Origin: Neostapfia colusana | Lineage: Eukaryota; Streptophyta; Magnoliopsida; Poales; Poaceae | Assembly (NCBI GenBank): GCA_030760725.1 | Contig: JASWHV010000012.1 | Span: forward strand, 53,971,652-54,035,651 | Direction: 5' to 3' | DNA: 64,000 bases | Shown here: one piece after another, positions 34,349-46,619 of the stretch | How the letters are laid out: each line of letters begins with the position of its first letter | Numbering within the stretch: position 1 is the stretch's first letter | Made by a program: the position numbers and the translations under genes | The notes under the pieces: model-generated | The model's input: only the letters and a program-made list of their open reading frames with translations | What the model was told of the DNA's origin: nothing | The model's database searches: none

Positions 34349-37300
34349 TGTGAGGGTCCGGTCCCGATCACGGGGCCGTGCCACTCGCCCGGGAATCGCA
34401 TTGGGTGGTGTCGTGCGATGCAGCACCCAACAGCACACATAATAAAGAATCATATTACATAAATCAAGCGGAAGCTTACAAAGTGTGAATTTTACAAATA
34501 CTTCTCAAAATAATCTACAGCGGAAGACTAATACAACTCACGTCTCATACCGATGCTAAGCAACAGAGAAGGTGTCCAGCCCGTGGACCCTTCTCGCTAG
34601 CAACACTATCACAATAGCAACAGCAGGGGTTGCCATGAGTTCACCACTCGGAGGGTTCCGAGTCTCATCGGACACCCGTACATAGCAGCGTACAGTTATT
34701 ACCTGCAAAACAACCTATGCAGTATCCGTGAGCACAAAGCTCAGCAAGACTTAACTGTCACCCTAGTCATGAAACTCTACATGCTGAAAATGGAGGGCTG
34801 AATATAGCAGTTTGCACAAAAGATGCTCTTGAGCTAAAGGAAAGTCCTTACTTCAAGTTTTAAGCAACTTTTATAGCCCTCGCGCAATTTACATCAAGAC
34901 TCCACAATCAAACAAGAAACGCTTTATCTCGATGTCACTTGCCCGAGGTGAAAGTAACTTTAGTGAGCTACCCTAGACTCATACTGACCTTGCGCCATTA
35001 ACGTCGAGACTCTACAATCAAACAAGAAACGTTTTGCCTCGACGCTACTAGCCCAAGGTGAAAAATAAATTTAGTGAGAGTGTTGATCATTCCACATCTT
35101 CATTATTAGGATTACTCACCAAGCATATTAAATGTTTCCCAGTTTATTACTACGTCACGACGCAGAGAACAAGTATACTCACTACCACGAGCGACGGTGA
35201 TTGCAATCAAAAACACCCGGCTGACCCGACACGTACGCCCGTACTCGACATTGCACACAGCAACCATCACTGGCGTCGTACGTGGCAACCTTTCACACGA
35301 CACCTAAATGTCGAACCGGTCCCACCGACTGGGATTAAGTCTCACTACGGCAAACCCTCGTAGAGCCGACTTCTCTATCCTTTCAGCATCTGCATCAGAT
35401 GGTGAGGTATGCCTCGACACCCAGGTTAACATGTTATATCAGTTTCCTGGGTCCCATATAGCCAGTATGCATCCGGTACACAACTCAAACTTGTCCAACG
35501 GGCCGCACACGAGAACGGACCTTAATCAACTCAGACATAGACTAGGTTCACAGGACCACATCCTTGAGCCTTCCATCCACTGCCCGGTCTCCATTCCCAA
35601 CTATGAGGATCAATTACAAACTCTTCTGAATTGATCCCCCTTAATCCCGGTTCACGAGTAGGAAGCTGCCTACTCGAGTTATGCCTCTTTCAAATCCACT
35701 TTTGTTAACTTGAGATCAGCAGTTATAATCAATTGATAACCTACTCTACATTGTACTCCAGGGTTTTCTGGGTCATGCATTTGGAACTTCATACCATCTA
35801 GACTTAACGCAAGAAACAAACTACTAGACCATATAAAGTGAATACAAATAAAAACATGTAAGTTTTGATGCAAACCGGGGCTTGCCTTTGTTTTGCAGGG
35901 GACTTATATATATGAAGTTCAGTTAGTGAAGATCACTTGGCTTGATCAAGTGCTTTCCTCCTTCCTTGATTTCCACTCCGATGTCTCAAGTACTTCACGT
36001 AGATGCTACACGTTATGAATATGCATATGGATTTAATTGTAAAGATTTTTCTAACAAGTTCTAATGACAAGTTTAAAATCTGGAACTCTGTTTAAGAATT
36101 TAAAATGACACTGGTGCTAGTGGTTTGGGTTTAGGGTTAAGCACTATGCTCAAGTGATAAGTGCATTTTCTCACTTGTGTGTTACTCCTCTAAATAGGTT
36201 GAACAGAACAGTGATTATCCAAAGCTCCAATGGAGCTGAAAATTTTTTTGTGAGTTCCTTGTCACAAGAGAGTAGTTTGGACCAAAATTTAGGATTTTTC
36301 AATGAGTAGATCACTCAGAACAATTCCCTAAGTATTTCGAAAAAAGGGAATTAATTATGAATAAACCTGCACCTTCATGCAAATTCAAGTGAACTACAAT
36401 TTTGAACATAGCTCAGGGAGCATTCATGAATTTTCCTAGGATTTTTGGAGCTAATACTTACCCAGAACTGAATTTCCAAGTTTTGGAAATTCTCTGAAAA
36501 TGTTTCTGTATTCAATTGAACACAGCAACTTCAAATCTGAATTGCCCTACTCAAATCAACTCCAAATGAGCTGAAACTTGTACAGGTGTTCACTAACATC
36601 CTAAGGAACACTCTGGCAAAATTTGAGGATTTTTGGATGAACCAAACTCCCTCTAAAATTCTTTTGCTGAAAAGCTTTAAAGAATTTTCCAGAACTAAAT
36701 AATGGGTTTCTTACAAATTGGGTTGTATATTTGGGTAGAGTTTTCCAACCTGAATCCAACCCAATTTGAATCACTAAATTTGGAGCTACCTAGCAAAAGT
36801 TATGAGGTTCTAAAGTTTGGGGAAATTCTGGAATTCCAATTAACCGAGAAAAGTTTAAATCTCTGACAGCGGGACCGGCCTACACGTGTCAGCTTCTCGG
36901 CTAAACCACACGGGGCCACTGGGCTATTTCCTGCACTGTCACAGACGATCCTGTGCAACAGAAGATCCCACCCCTATTCCCTGAGCGACTGACGCGCGGG
37001 CCCAGCCACTTTGTCCCTTACCTCTCGCTCCCGCGCCCGCGCGCCGCCGGGCTCGCCAGAGAAACACTGAACCTCGTCGCCCGACCAGCTCCCGCGTTCT
37101 CCCTCGCTTCTAGGGCCTAATTCCATACGCTGAACACGATGGGACCATTTTCCCCAACGGGCGGTGGCTCTAACCTAGCCGGCGACGGTGCGGCGGCTCG
37201 GCACACCATCGGCAAAGTCAGCTGGCCAACCTAGCCCACCAAAAGCTCGGTGAAACAGTGCTACAGCACCGGTGGATGCTAGGGAAGATCATCCTGGTAG

Positions 37301-38689
37301 TGAAACGGCCCGGAGGTGGCTCTAACATAGCTCTCACCGTGGGCCCGATCCTCCCCACCTCGGTTGCCATTAGAAAACCTAGAAATACTCGGCCTACATG
37401 TAGTTTCAAGCTAGGGATGCGAAGGGCTAATGATCGCCGACTACTGGTGGTCCAGTGTGCAAGATTTCATGACCTAAGAACGAAAATAGAAGTCGAATTC
37501 GGGATTACCGTGCCGGAAGGTCGGTTTGTGCCCGCCAGAGGAATTTTCTCAAATTCACGCTCGGTGGATCATGTCCTGGCTTGAGCTTCGGAGATGAGCA
37601 CCACAGGGTCCTAGCGCGTCCGAGGCCACTCTTGCTCAGCCATGGGATACTCTCTGCCGAGCTGTCCACGTGCGACCTCCGTTCGGTTGTGGTTCGGCTG
37701 CCGCGGATGATTGGTCTAGAGCTCGGGAACGACGGTACTCGGCTTGCTTGTGCGTCGAGAAGATGGGAACTGGACTCGCGGTGCCGTTTAGAAGCTCAGG
37801 GTGGAGGCGCACGCACGTTTTCCCCGTTTTCTCGGTTGCTCCCGAGAGCGCGGCGGTGAGTTCTCCGCTCGGTGTGTTTTTCGCGAGGAGGGGGAGGCAA
37901 AGGGCGTTTGGCTCGGCTGTGTGGAGAGCAGATCACGTTGAGGAGGGGGTGAACCACTGCACAGCTGCCAGCGCGAGGAACATGCACGAGGAGGTGGTGG
38001 CAGCGCCCTCAGCGGCTCCCGAGAGAAGCTCCTCGTAGTGTTGAAAAACAGAAACTGGAGAGGACTTTGGTTGCTTTGTGTGCAAGTTACAATTACCCCT
38101 TTGACATGTGGGTCCCACCAGTCAGTGCCCCCTTATCCCCCAAAAGATCTCCAAAATTTGGCAAGTGACCAATTCAAATGTTGAAAGTTGAAAACTGAGC
38201 TGCATTTGGATAGTTGGACAAATTCCATCCAAATTCAAATGTATATTTGAATTCTTTGCACATTTAAATCCTTTTTGGAAAAATAGATAGCAAACCTTTT
38301 CAAAAATTAATGAAACTTTGCCTACCCACTAATTTGGACCTAAGGAATCCAAATATGTAATTTGATTCTTGTGTTAGCTGCTGCAAACAAGAGTTTGAAC
38401 ACAACAGTTTGAATTACCATTGTGTCCTCCCCTTATTTGAAATCTGAGTTGAACATTTAGTTCAAACTCTGATTTTTAAACCTTTCCATTGCACCTGAGT
38501 ACTTATATTCTGTGGGTTTAATCAACCTAGGGTCCAAACATGCAAGTAACCCTAAGTTGGTTTTAGAAGAATCTCTCATGTGGTATCATATGTGTAAAAA
38601 GTTTAAACCAGTCCCCTTTTTCATACACATGACACCAACATTTGTGCAAACTCAAGTTTCTTTGTATTCATATTTTTGTGACCTTTACA
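34349..38689 (-). repeat. Shared middle LTR of B
   Basis: 4341 bp, TGTGAGGGTCC to CTTTACA. It is the 5' LTR of the unit to its left and the 3' LTR of the truncated unit to its right. It keeps the same conserved items as the left LTR: U3 motif 38102-38119, AAAG|GCAAGCCCC near 35880, hairpin 35654-35677 and stem-loop 34729-34743. Confidence 0.93.
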
Positions 38690-39033
38690 TCCCCCCTCCT
38701 TAAAAGGGAATCTCGTCCCGAGATTACAAAAGAAAGATGAGGCAGAAAGTAATTACAATGTCTATGACAAAAGTTCCGGATAGTTCTGGTGGATGTAATC
38801 TTCACTCTCCCAAGTCGCCTCTTCTGGGTATGATGACTCCACAGGACTTTGTAAAATTTCAAAGTCCGATTTTGAGTGATCCGGGTCTTTTCGTCGATAA
38901 TCTTGATGGGCTGCTCGGCGTAGGTGAGATCCGGTTGTAATATCTCCATGTCTCCCGAAAGAATCTCTGTCGGCTTCTTCAAACACTTTCTCAAGTGTGA
39001 GACATGGAAGATGTCGTGGACGCCCGATAAAGA
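38690..39033 (-). pseudogene. Truncated second internal region of B (pol 3' end)
   Basis: Polypurine tract followed on the minus strand by chromodomain and GVHDIFHVSHLRKCLKKP coding sequence, nearly identical to 28045-28388. It stops abruptly at 39033 against the middle of LTR X. Confidence 0.9.
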
Positions 39034-39526
39034 TGCCGGAATTTGTCCTCCGTCGAGCCCCGCCGTCACCGGCGAAGAAGCCCGACGATCTGTCCTGCCC
39101 TAATCTTCCACAAACAAATTCCCCACTGCTGCCATTGCTAGGAGGAAGGCCCTGCCACCAAAAGGAAGTGAGGTAGGTCACCATTACCCACCTTACGACG
39201 TCGCCGCTGTTTCTACGCATCCGTTTTCTTCGCCCCTTCGGGCAGAAACTTGTGTGTGGACAGATCGTGTTTTGATCTGTTTTTGACGGTGGAATTGATC
39301 TAGATCTTGAGTCAAGATCATCAGCACGTCCACACTTGATACCAGCACCCTTGTTCATCATAAAACCCCATGAAAGCCCGTTAAAACATGCAAGAACACG
39401 TACAAACTGGTTTAATAAAACAGCACCATAGGATTTGCATTCATCTACCCCATCGCATCTTGAGTAAAGTTTGTGCATGATAAATGATTGCTGTAAATTT
39501 TGTAAGTGCGTGATCATGAGTATAAG

Positions 39527-40833
39527 AACAAGCTCAATAGGCCATCTACAAGGAACTACAACACCAAAACTTCGAGACGCTTGAACAACAAGAACCACGG
39601 GAGCAAGGCAAGTGTCCCTTGACCATATTGATCCCATGTTTTGAAACTGTTTTGTTTGTGAAAATGTGTATGCTTGAGTCCACTTGATGGGACACCCTTT
39701 TATAGGAGTTTACTAGTTTTGTTAATCATCCTTGTCGCCAGGAAAGTTGATGAGTCGGGTATGGTCGATTTTCCTTTTTGCTTCGCTTAATCTACGGGAT
39801 ACGGGAAGCTGAATTAAAACATCTTTAGCTACTGCACTCATATGAATAATGATGATGAGAACTTGATGATGATAATGAGCATGGAATCGGGGAGATTTAG
39901 GCAAGATTGGTTTGTGGATGTTGCTGAATGAGATGGTGGTTTACTTGCCATAGATCCAAGGATCGGTTCATGCCAGCACATGCCAGGAAAACAGTGCCAC
40001 CTCAAGGCCAAATATAGGTGCGGCTTAGCGGACTAATTAGGTGTGTTGCTTGCTTGTTATGAATTGTTGGATGGCGAGGGGAATGGGAGTCGAGAGGGAC
40101 TGCCCTGGGAACTGCATGACACAAGAGGGGACCCGTGGGTGGGAGAATGGTGATTCGAGCCTGCCGGTGAAACCTCAGTGAGTCCATACATCTAGTAGCC
40201 CCTTTGTAAAGGCTATTTTGTGATCTCTTGGCCATACACCGACGGTCGTGTACTGGTATGATGGAGGTTCTGCAGTCGCCGACGGATGTTGAAATCACGA
40301 ACTTGTGGGCAAAGTGGTGCCACCTCTGCAGAATGTAAAACTATCATCATAGCCGTGCTTCCGGTCACATGCACCTGGCCAACTCACATGATTAGAGGGA
40401 AAACTTGGGATGAATATTTGGTATGGTTATGTTATGGTCATTGGGATTGGTTTTGGAACTATTTTGAGTCATGAAAATGAGTTTGGCTTGGTTATATGAA
40501 TATGAGATGGTTATGAATATTTATGAGTATGAGATGAACTTGAGAAAGATTATTGGCTGGTTGAGACTTGATAAATGGTGAATTATGATGAAAGAATGTT
40601 GCTGATTACTTGATATATCGGGATTTAATTTACCTAGACTTAGTTGCTGTTTTTACCATGTTTGTGAAATAAAATTTGCTTGCTGCAATGAGCCTTTTTA
40701 TTCCATACCTTGTTGAAAGCTACATGTCATACTATTCTTGCACTTGCTGAGTACGACATTTACTCACCCTTGCATTACCACATATACATCAGCTACAGGA
40801 GATGAGTACATCGAGGACCATGTGGAGTACTAG
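39527..40833 (+). pseudogene. LTR-embedded small ORF, last two exons (X)
   Basis: Exon 2 is 39527-39607 (81 nt), entered in phase 1 after ATAAG, with one in-frame TAG (39538-39540). It encodes NFETLEQQEPREQ and ends CAAG|GCAAGT, a textbook GC donor. Exon 3 is 40799-40833 after GCTACAG: Gly, then DEYIEDHVEY and TAG. X2 carries the same two exons as DFEQLEQPEQ and EDYYEDQVEH. The ATG exon would lie in the deleted part. Confidence 0.45.
40748..40766 (+). other. Conserved TGAGTA/TACTCA stem-loop (X)
   Basis: A 6-bp stem after CACTTGC, 32 nt upstream of the terminal acceptor; the U-A form of the stem seen as C-G in A, B, D and F. Confidence 0.6.
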
Positions 40834-41105
40834 CTGTGCGAACTACCGTCAACATGCCTTGGAGTCGAAGATGGAGCCTGCTGTCTTTAGTCACTTTCTG
40901 CTGTCGTTAGAGTCTTCTGCTGCAAGAATAAGTTAGAAATTTATGAGTGAGACATTGAGTCATTGTAATAAAGTACTTAAACACTATCTATTCGTGGTTA
41001 TATTCTGAATTCAGTTTGTGGATTACATGTGTATGTGTGATGAACATCCTGGGCACACATATGCATTCACTTGGTTCTATTTTCGGAACCGGGTGTCACA
41101 AGGAG

Positions 41106-42585
41106 GAACCCGAAGTCTTAGACTTTGTCACTCCAGAGGAACAGCTAGCCTACGACCAAGAGCAGCAAGGCAAGCTCCGGTTTGCATTAACCACTTTTAC
41201 AAATTTTACTGTTTTGAAAACTTACCTTGAGCAATCACTTCAATTCTGCATTAGAGTCTTGCTTGAAAACCCAAATGCATAGCCAAGAAAACCCTGGTTT
41301 GGGCTTAGGTGTTGAAACCTCGTTTAGCTACTGCACTGCTAAAATAGTATAGGATTAGGTACAAGTCAAGTAGTTGGAACTACTCGCGAGAATAGGCTAT
41401 AGGCACACTACTCGGGTAAAGGTAGCAAATGAAACACATGGCAAGAAAAATGAGACCGAGCGGAGAGTAAGGGCAGCAGGACGTTGGGACCTGGGTGCCA
41501 TAGCTCCGCTTGTGTTGATTGAGGACCGAGCCGTGTGCAGACCTGTTGAACAAGCTAGAACAGTACCGAAGACCTACCGGATATATGGGAACCGGGAAAC
41601 CGATGTAACTCGGGTAGCTGGGTGTTGAGGCATAGCTGGTAGTTCAGAGGGTAGGTTGAGAGCTTGAGGTGTAAATCGGTTGGCGGCACTGCGGATGCGC
41701 GCGCAGAGACCTCTTGCTCGGGACGATTGGACCGGTTCAACACTTGGCTAACAGGTGAAAGGTGGTTGCGTACGATGTCTGTGATGGTTGCTGTAGGCAA
41801 CATCGAGTACGGGCGTACGTGACGGGTTATTCGGGTAACCCTGCAGGTGTAAATCGATTATAATCGCCGTCCCTCACGGTCAGTGAGTACCACTTGTTCA
41901 CTTTACCGTGACGTAGAAAGAACAGGCTAGATACATGTTAAAAGTTTGCTGATTTGAAAGCTGTACATTGATTGATAATGACTTGCTGTAGTTTAGAGCT
42001 AATTAAAGTTCTTTTCGACCTTGGGCAAAGTACATGAGAGAAATGTGTTTCTTGTTTGATTGCGGCTCTCTCATGTGCCTTAGCGTGAGGTTCTCCACAA
42101 CCTGCTGCTTAAACTTGAAAGTAAGGTTCAAATAATTAGGCGAGTCCTTTGCAACTTATTTACCTCATGTACCCTAAAACCCTCCATGTAGAAGTTTCAT
42201 GTATAGGAGAGACGGGTCAGACTTGCTGAGCCATCGTGCTCACTGCTTGTGTTTGAAGCTTTTGCAGGGGTTTATGAGGAAGGTACTCCCGAGGAGGAGA
42301 CGGAACCCCAAGAGGGAAACCCCATCGAGTAGGAGTCGTGCACGCCGCCGTGTTAGTATGTGTGCGTGCTAACGGGGACACGTTCATGGGCTGGACGTGA
42401 ACTCGATGCATAGTATACGCCCGTGAGTGTAGACTGAACTTATTTTGTTGTAAAAATGTTCATAAACTGGTTTATGTAATAAAACTTTGTTTCTGCTTTG
42501 TATCTTTGACGTGCGTTATCCGGTGCTATGCAATGCAGCACCCCTCAGCGTGATCCTGGCTCGACGAGGCCGTGGGGCCATGTCA
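41106..42585 (+). repeat. Left LTR of element D, second segment
   Basis: Resumes at GAACCCGAAG and ends CCATGTCA. It contains the hairpin 41366-41388, the GGATATATGGGAACC block near 41580, the stem-loop 42227-42242 and small-ORF exon 3. Confidence 0.92.
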
Positions 42586-42588
42586 GCA

Positions 42589-42600
42589 TGGTATCAGAGC
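42589..42600 (+). promoter_or_regulatory. Primer-binding site of D
   Basis: TGGTATCAGAGC, three bases after the LTR end at 42585. Confidence 0.95.
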
Positions 42601-44091
42601 TCGCTTGAGGTTTAACGCACTAAAAAGGTCATCTTTTTCAAAAAAAATCGGTGAGGAACGAGTTAGTAGCCCATATAAGGATGTTATTAGTGTATACAAA
42701 GTGGCATACTAACCTATTTGCTTATGCCGGAAAATCGTGCATCTTGGGACGCTTTATGTCTTGGGGGGGTGCACGTAAGCACTGTCCACCAGTGCGCACA
42801 AGCTGAAGGGTGGAGCCTCACGGGTGGCAGGTAACCCGGCCCACTTTAATACCCTCTACGACTCTTCATGTAGTTTAGGGTATTCGAGCAACGCCTTTTC
42901 CTGGCGTGCTTCGGGCAAGTTTGGGAGACCCCATCACGCGGTCAGTAACATGAACACGTAGCTCAAGGCGTGTTTGGCTTGAGAACACCCGTGCGAGTGA
43001 TGACGGACGGGTGTATGAACTGTATGGATACCGGGCTCAGTGTGCAGCCGAGTCTGACGATTGTGTGAGTTATTTGCAGGTAGTCTAACCACGAAACGGC
43101 AGACGAGTTGCATCCGTGTGCGAGAGACGTTTAGTGCTACTGAACTAACGAAGCCGGCTAAGTCCGGTACAGGTTTTTCTTTGTGAGGAACGTAGTACCG
43201 ACATGAACTGGTGACGCTTCGACGTCACACCCCACTAAATGAGCAACTTCATTGTAAAACTTGAAAGTTTTAATCCAGAGCACTAAAACTTTGATGTAAC
43301 TCCTTCCCTTAATCAGGGTATTCAAAGTTAACAAGTTTTCAACTTATAAGATACTAAGGACAGAGTCCCTTGTTTTCAGCTGAAATAAGGCTGAAGTTAA
43401 TCAGAGGTTAGAGGTTGAGTTATGTCGAGGATAGGGGCACATGATACATTTCTGGAAAGCTTTTGAAGAGCTTTACAACTTTTCTGTTGACGTCCAGAGG
43501 TGTTTGATCCCTTAACGAGTCGAAAAAATGCAGTAGAGTTGAAACTGTCCAGAAAACAGGACAGAGCAAATATTTTCTGTAACTATTTGTAATTGAGCAT
43601 AACTTCCTGAAAAAAATTCTAAAAATAGAAAATAAGGTAGTTATGAAAATTTAATGATATGGGTTACAACTTTGTAACAGAAAGTTTTTGTCAAATTTGG
43701 TGTAGAATTAACTGGAATTCTTGGATCAAATCAGTACCTCAAGCAGGAAGGTGCTGTCCAACTTTCTCCAGAAATTCTGTCAACTTTGATATCTCATAAC
43801 TTTGGAACCAGGACAGATCTTAGGCCAAGTAAATACTTTATGGAAAGCTATTAAAGTTAGCTTTAACTTTGATGTTGAGCTCCAGAATTGGTTTTGCCTT
43901 TAGCATGGTCTAAATCAGGTTGAAATTGAAACTGGTCAGGCTGTCAGATTAGGCAGCAGACCAGCAATCAAATTGTTCTAAATTTGAGATGTGTTTCCAT
44001 GTTTTATGAGTTCAATGACATGTTTTATGTTATAAATCAATGATTTACTGTTGAAATAAATATTTGACCTTTTTCAAATATATTTCTACAG
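42601..44091 (+). other. Leader of D
   Basis: 1.5 kb without a supported reading frame. The first third is GC-balanced; the second is AT-rich and ends TATTTCTACAG directly before the ATG at 44092, a strong 3' splice acceptor. A leader intron is likely; the 5' site was not fixed (GTTATTTGCAG|GTAGTC near 43080 is one candidate). Confidence 0.45.
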
Positions 44092-45030
44092 ATGACAGTG
44101 GACAACCCACTGGAGAACGGATGGATGGTATCCCACTGTTCTCACTGCAGCGGTTACCCAGAAGTGTTGAGGCTAATGCTTCAATATTTCGGGTACGTCA
44201 TGATGCCGCAGTACTTCCCCAAGGAATAAGGCGAGGAGGGGAACAAGACGTGGACAATACACGTCGAAGTTCATGCAGGACCCATGCCACCCGGTTGGGC
44301 GCCGTTCACCGTCACGGTGAGAGGTAGACAGCCGGAGGGAGGGTGGCAAGTGGCAGCTCACGACACCATGTCGCGTTTCTGCCAACTACACGTGAGAGCT
44401 ATGGAGGGCACTCCATACACGCTCGTTCCGGTGGAGGGACGAGCTAATCATGTGTGGGGGTAAAGGTACATGGAGGCAACAGATCCGGGTTGCCCAAGGT
44501 ACAACCCCGCGGAGGCGAACCTCAGCCTCCAGTTGAGTGCAGGAAAAGCCGTGATGGACAGCCAAACTGTTCATACGGATTGTCTGGATACAAAGCTCAA
44601 GGAGAGCACCAGCCGTGGAGATCATTTCGAGAGTGCTCATAGCGCACTTTGCAATGTTCTCCTTCCAACGATAAAGCGACTGAACGAACAACATAATCAG
44701 TTGCATCGTCTGAAGAAGGCAAAAAAGAAAAGCCGCATCGACATCACGGCTTTACAATAACAAGTGCAGGCTCTGACCCAGCAGAATGAGATTCTCACTC
44801 AAGAGTGTGATAAAACGATTGAGGAGGGGCAAGGCTGGGAAGAGGACTACAACCAGGCCATGGACGTGGTGCACGCATTGCAGGACCTCGTACCTCCGGT
44901 AATGGGCCTACCGATGGTAGGTGCCATACCCGTGGTTTTGGGTATCCCGGCGATGGGGGAACCGGAACCGGAAGAGGAGGTCATGGACCCGGAGTCACCA
45001 GCAGAGGTAGTGGAGGAGGACGACCCATAG
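44092..45030 (+). pseudogene. Extra reading frame upstream of gag in D
   Basis: A 313-codon frame from ATG 44092 to TAG 45028-45030, broken by three in-frame TAA codons (44227, 44461, 44758), each consistent with C-to-T change of CAA. The N-terminal part has SHCSHCSGYPEVLRLM and a compact beta/alpha-looking stretch (TWTIHVEVHAGPMPPGWAPF, then GGWQVAAHDTMSRFCQLHV and TPYTLVPVEG). The middle and C-terminal parts are Lys/Gln/Leu rich and likely coiled coil (KRLNEQHNQLHRLKKAKKK, ALTQQNEILTQ), followed by a hydrophobic Pro/Gly segment and an acidic tail (EPEPEEEVMDPE). It is not gag (gag starts at 45327) and not any pol domain. B has nothing comparable. Function unknown; a captured host gene or an accessory protein are both possible. 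Confidence 0.6.
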
Positions 45031-45326
45031 GAGGTCGAGTTCTACTCTGAGTAGTGGGTTACAGTTGCCAAGTAGGGCAGCGAGGGTGGTATAAGAAAAA
45101 CTTTTGTAATCGGTGACATGTCGTGTAGACAGTAATATATGTATAGGTAGGGACGACATGAGCATGACTTCTCGGAGAACCAAGAATAATGTATCTTGTA
45201 TAAAGTTTATGCTTTATCAATATATGTGAATGTTGTGCAAGTCATTCATGTGTCACTTTAATCCTACTGTTTCATATGGAATTTTAAGTATGACATGTGC
45301 TGATCGCTGCTGTTTTGAATTTCAGA

Positions 45327-46619
45327 ATGACTCGCACTCGTGCCAACCAAGATGTTGGGGGCTCCAGTCAGGGGGGGGGGAGACCTCCCAACAGCCTCCC
45401 GAGGATTCCTCGGGACAGCAACAGCAGCAACAGCAACAGCAACAACCGCCACCGCCACCACCAACAGTAACATTGGCCGACAATGTTGCGGCGATGGTGG
45501 GTTCTCATCAGCAGCACACGGAGTTGCTGTAGACTTTCATTGCGAATACGTCTTGACCAGAGAGGCGTCAAGATCGTGAGGAGCGCCAATAAAGATCCTT
45601 CTCCGACTTTCTGGCTACTCATCCCCCTGTATTCTCAAGGGCGGATGAACCCATCGATGCGGACAACTGGCTTCCCATGATGGAGATGAAGTTCGGGCTG
45701 CTCCAGGTGAGTGAGAAGCGCAAGACTCAGTTCGCGGTCCAACAGCTTCAAGGATCCACGAGCGCTTGGTGGGCGAACTATTGTGCCTCGCAACCCACCG
45801 AGCGAGTTATGACCTGGGCGGAATTCCGGACAGCCTTCAGGGCCTATCACATACCGCCGGGTATTATGAAGAGGAAGACGCAGGAGTTCCTTCGCCTGCA
45901 GCAAGGAAGCAGGAACGCGCTTGAATACTCCAGGGCGTTCAATGATCTTGCACTCTATGCTTCTTATCACGCCGATACCGATGAAAAGCGGCAGTATCAT
46001 TTTTACTAGGGGCTTAACCCGCTCCTAAAGGACAAGCTGGTGATGTTCAATCGCGGCAGCCTCAATGATATTATTGATGATGTGATTGTTCCGGAGGACT
46101 CCGGCAAGGAGTTAGCGGTGGCGGAGAGGAAGCGAAGCGCGCCGCAAAGCAGCGAAGAAGGAGGTGGTCCTTCTCAAAAATACCGGATGGTGAATCGCTC
46201 ACCATCGGGTCCACGCTGGCAGCCACCAGAGAGGCCGATGCCATTTCGCAGTCGGCCATATTCTCCACCGGCATTCAGGATAGCGCTACCAGCACCGCCT
46301 CCGCAACAACAACAGCAGCAGCGGGCAATGCCGGGTGCGTATGCACCTTAGCAGCACATGCCGGGCTTTCGTCTCCCAAGCACCGGCCAATCAGCAGCCA
46401 CATGCTACAGATGTGGTCGCCCAGGACACTTCGCCAACAACTGTCCTGAGAGGCAAGGTGGCGGAGTTGCACCGCAGTTTCCAGGGAGGAATCAGCCCCG
46501 GAACCCCACTAATGCACGGCGGGCCAATCCTAGGCCCGGCACTGTCCACCAACTCGCCATAGAGGACGTGCCGGTAGGAGAGCCAATCCTTGCGGGTATG
46601 TTCCAACTCCACTAGCATC
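45327..46619 (+). pseudogene. gag of D
   Basis: ATG at 45327 (MTRTRANQDVGG) one base after the acceptor TTGAATTTCAG. A run of ten G (45371-45380) shifts the frame; downstream is a poly-Gln/poly-Pro stretch, then capsid (MEMKFGLLQVSEKRKTQFAV, SAWWANYCAS, HADTDEKRQYHFY), a basic region (GGPSQKYRMVNRSPSG) and an intact CCHC knuckle CYRCGRPGHFANNC (46399-46440). Stops such as those at 46007 and 46348 are CAG-to-TAG. The pol frame follows without a gap. Confidence 0.88.

Larger units (their letters stand above)
23716..39033 (-). mobile_element. Tandem gypsy array B (LTR-internal-LTR-partial internal)
   Basis: Minus-strand gypsy sequence: LTR 23716-28044, internal 28045-34348, LTR 34349-38689, then a second internal fragment 38690-39033 that repeats the polypurine tract and the chromodomain end of pol before breaking off in SGVHDIF. 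The middle LTR therefore serves as 5' LTR of the complete unit and 3' LTR of the truncated one. The left flank GAAAG should be the insertion duplication, but the right end is lost together with the middle of X. Unequal recombination between LTRs or element copies, followed by a deletion, is the simplest explanation. Confidence 0.85.
39034..41100 (+). mobile_element. Right arm of solo LTR X
   Basis: Continues X after B, ending CGGAACCGGGTGTCACA, followed by the AGGAG duplication. The stretch between the 84-bp left arm and this arm is deleted, including U3 and promoter. It contains a donor-like GTGAG|GTAGGT (39167-39178), small-ORF exons 2 and 3, the GTGAAACCTCAGTG block, the CCTTTGTAAAGG palindrome (40201-40212) and the stem-loop (40748-40766). 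It is homologous in reverse to X2 and directly to S1. Confidence 0.85.
22515..42332 (+). pseudogene. LTR-embedded small acidic ORF of D, left LTR (split by X)
   Basis: Exon 1 is 22515-22530 (ATGGCTCGGGTCGCCG then GTGAAGTC, phase 1, with the same GTCGCCG|GTGA junction as A). Exon 2 is 23615-23631 joined across X to 41106-41169, entered after CATATAG, with EEEPEVLDF and PEEQLAYDQEQQ, ending CAAG|GCAAGC. Exon 3 is 42268-42332 after TTTTGCAG, with VYEEGTPEEETEP, ending at TAG where the right LTR has TGG (GTCGAGTGG). Without X it would be 54 codons. Between A and D the EEE-PEVLDF core differs at six codons, all synonymous. Confidence 0.5.

Noticed and set aside
40970..41282. Apparent 70-88 codon genes at 41016 and 54837
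   Set aside because: They start at non-ATG codons and are extensions of the second small-ORF exon into X or intron sequence; the supported unit is the spliced LTR frame.
42589..42600. tRNA-like TGGTATCAGAGC (also at 28-39 and 34334-34345)
   Set aside because: These are retroelement primer-binding sites next to LTR ends, not tRNA genes.
44173..45183. Minus-strand frames in the D leader/extra-ORF region
   Set aside because: Shadows of the plus-strand extra frame; no recognisable motifs.
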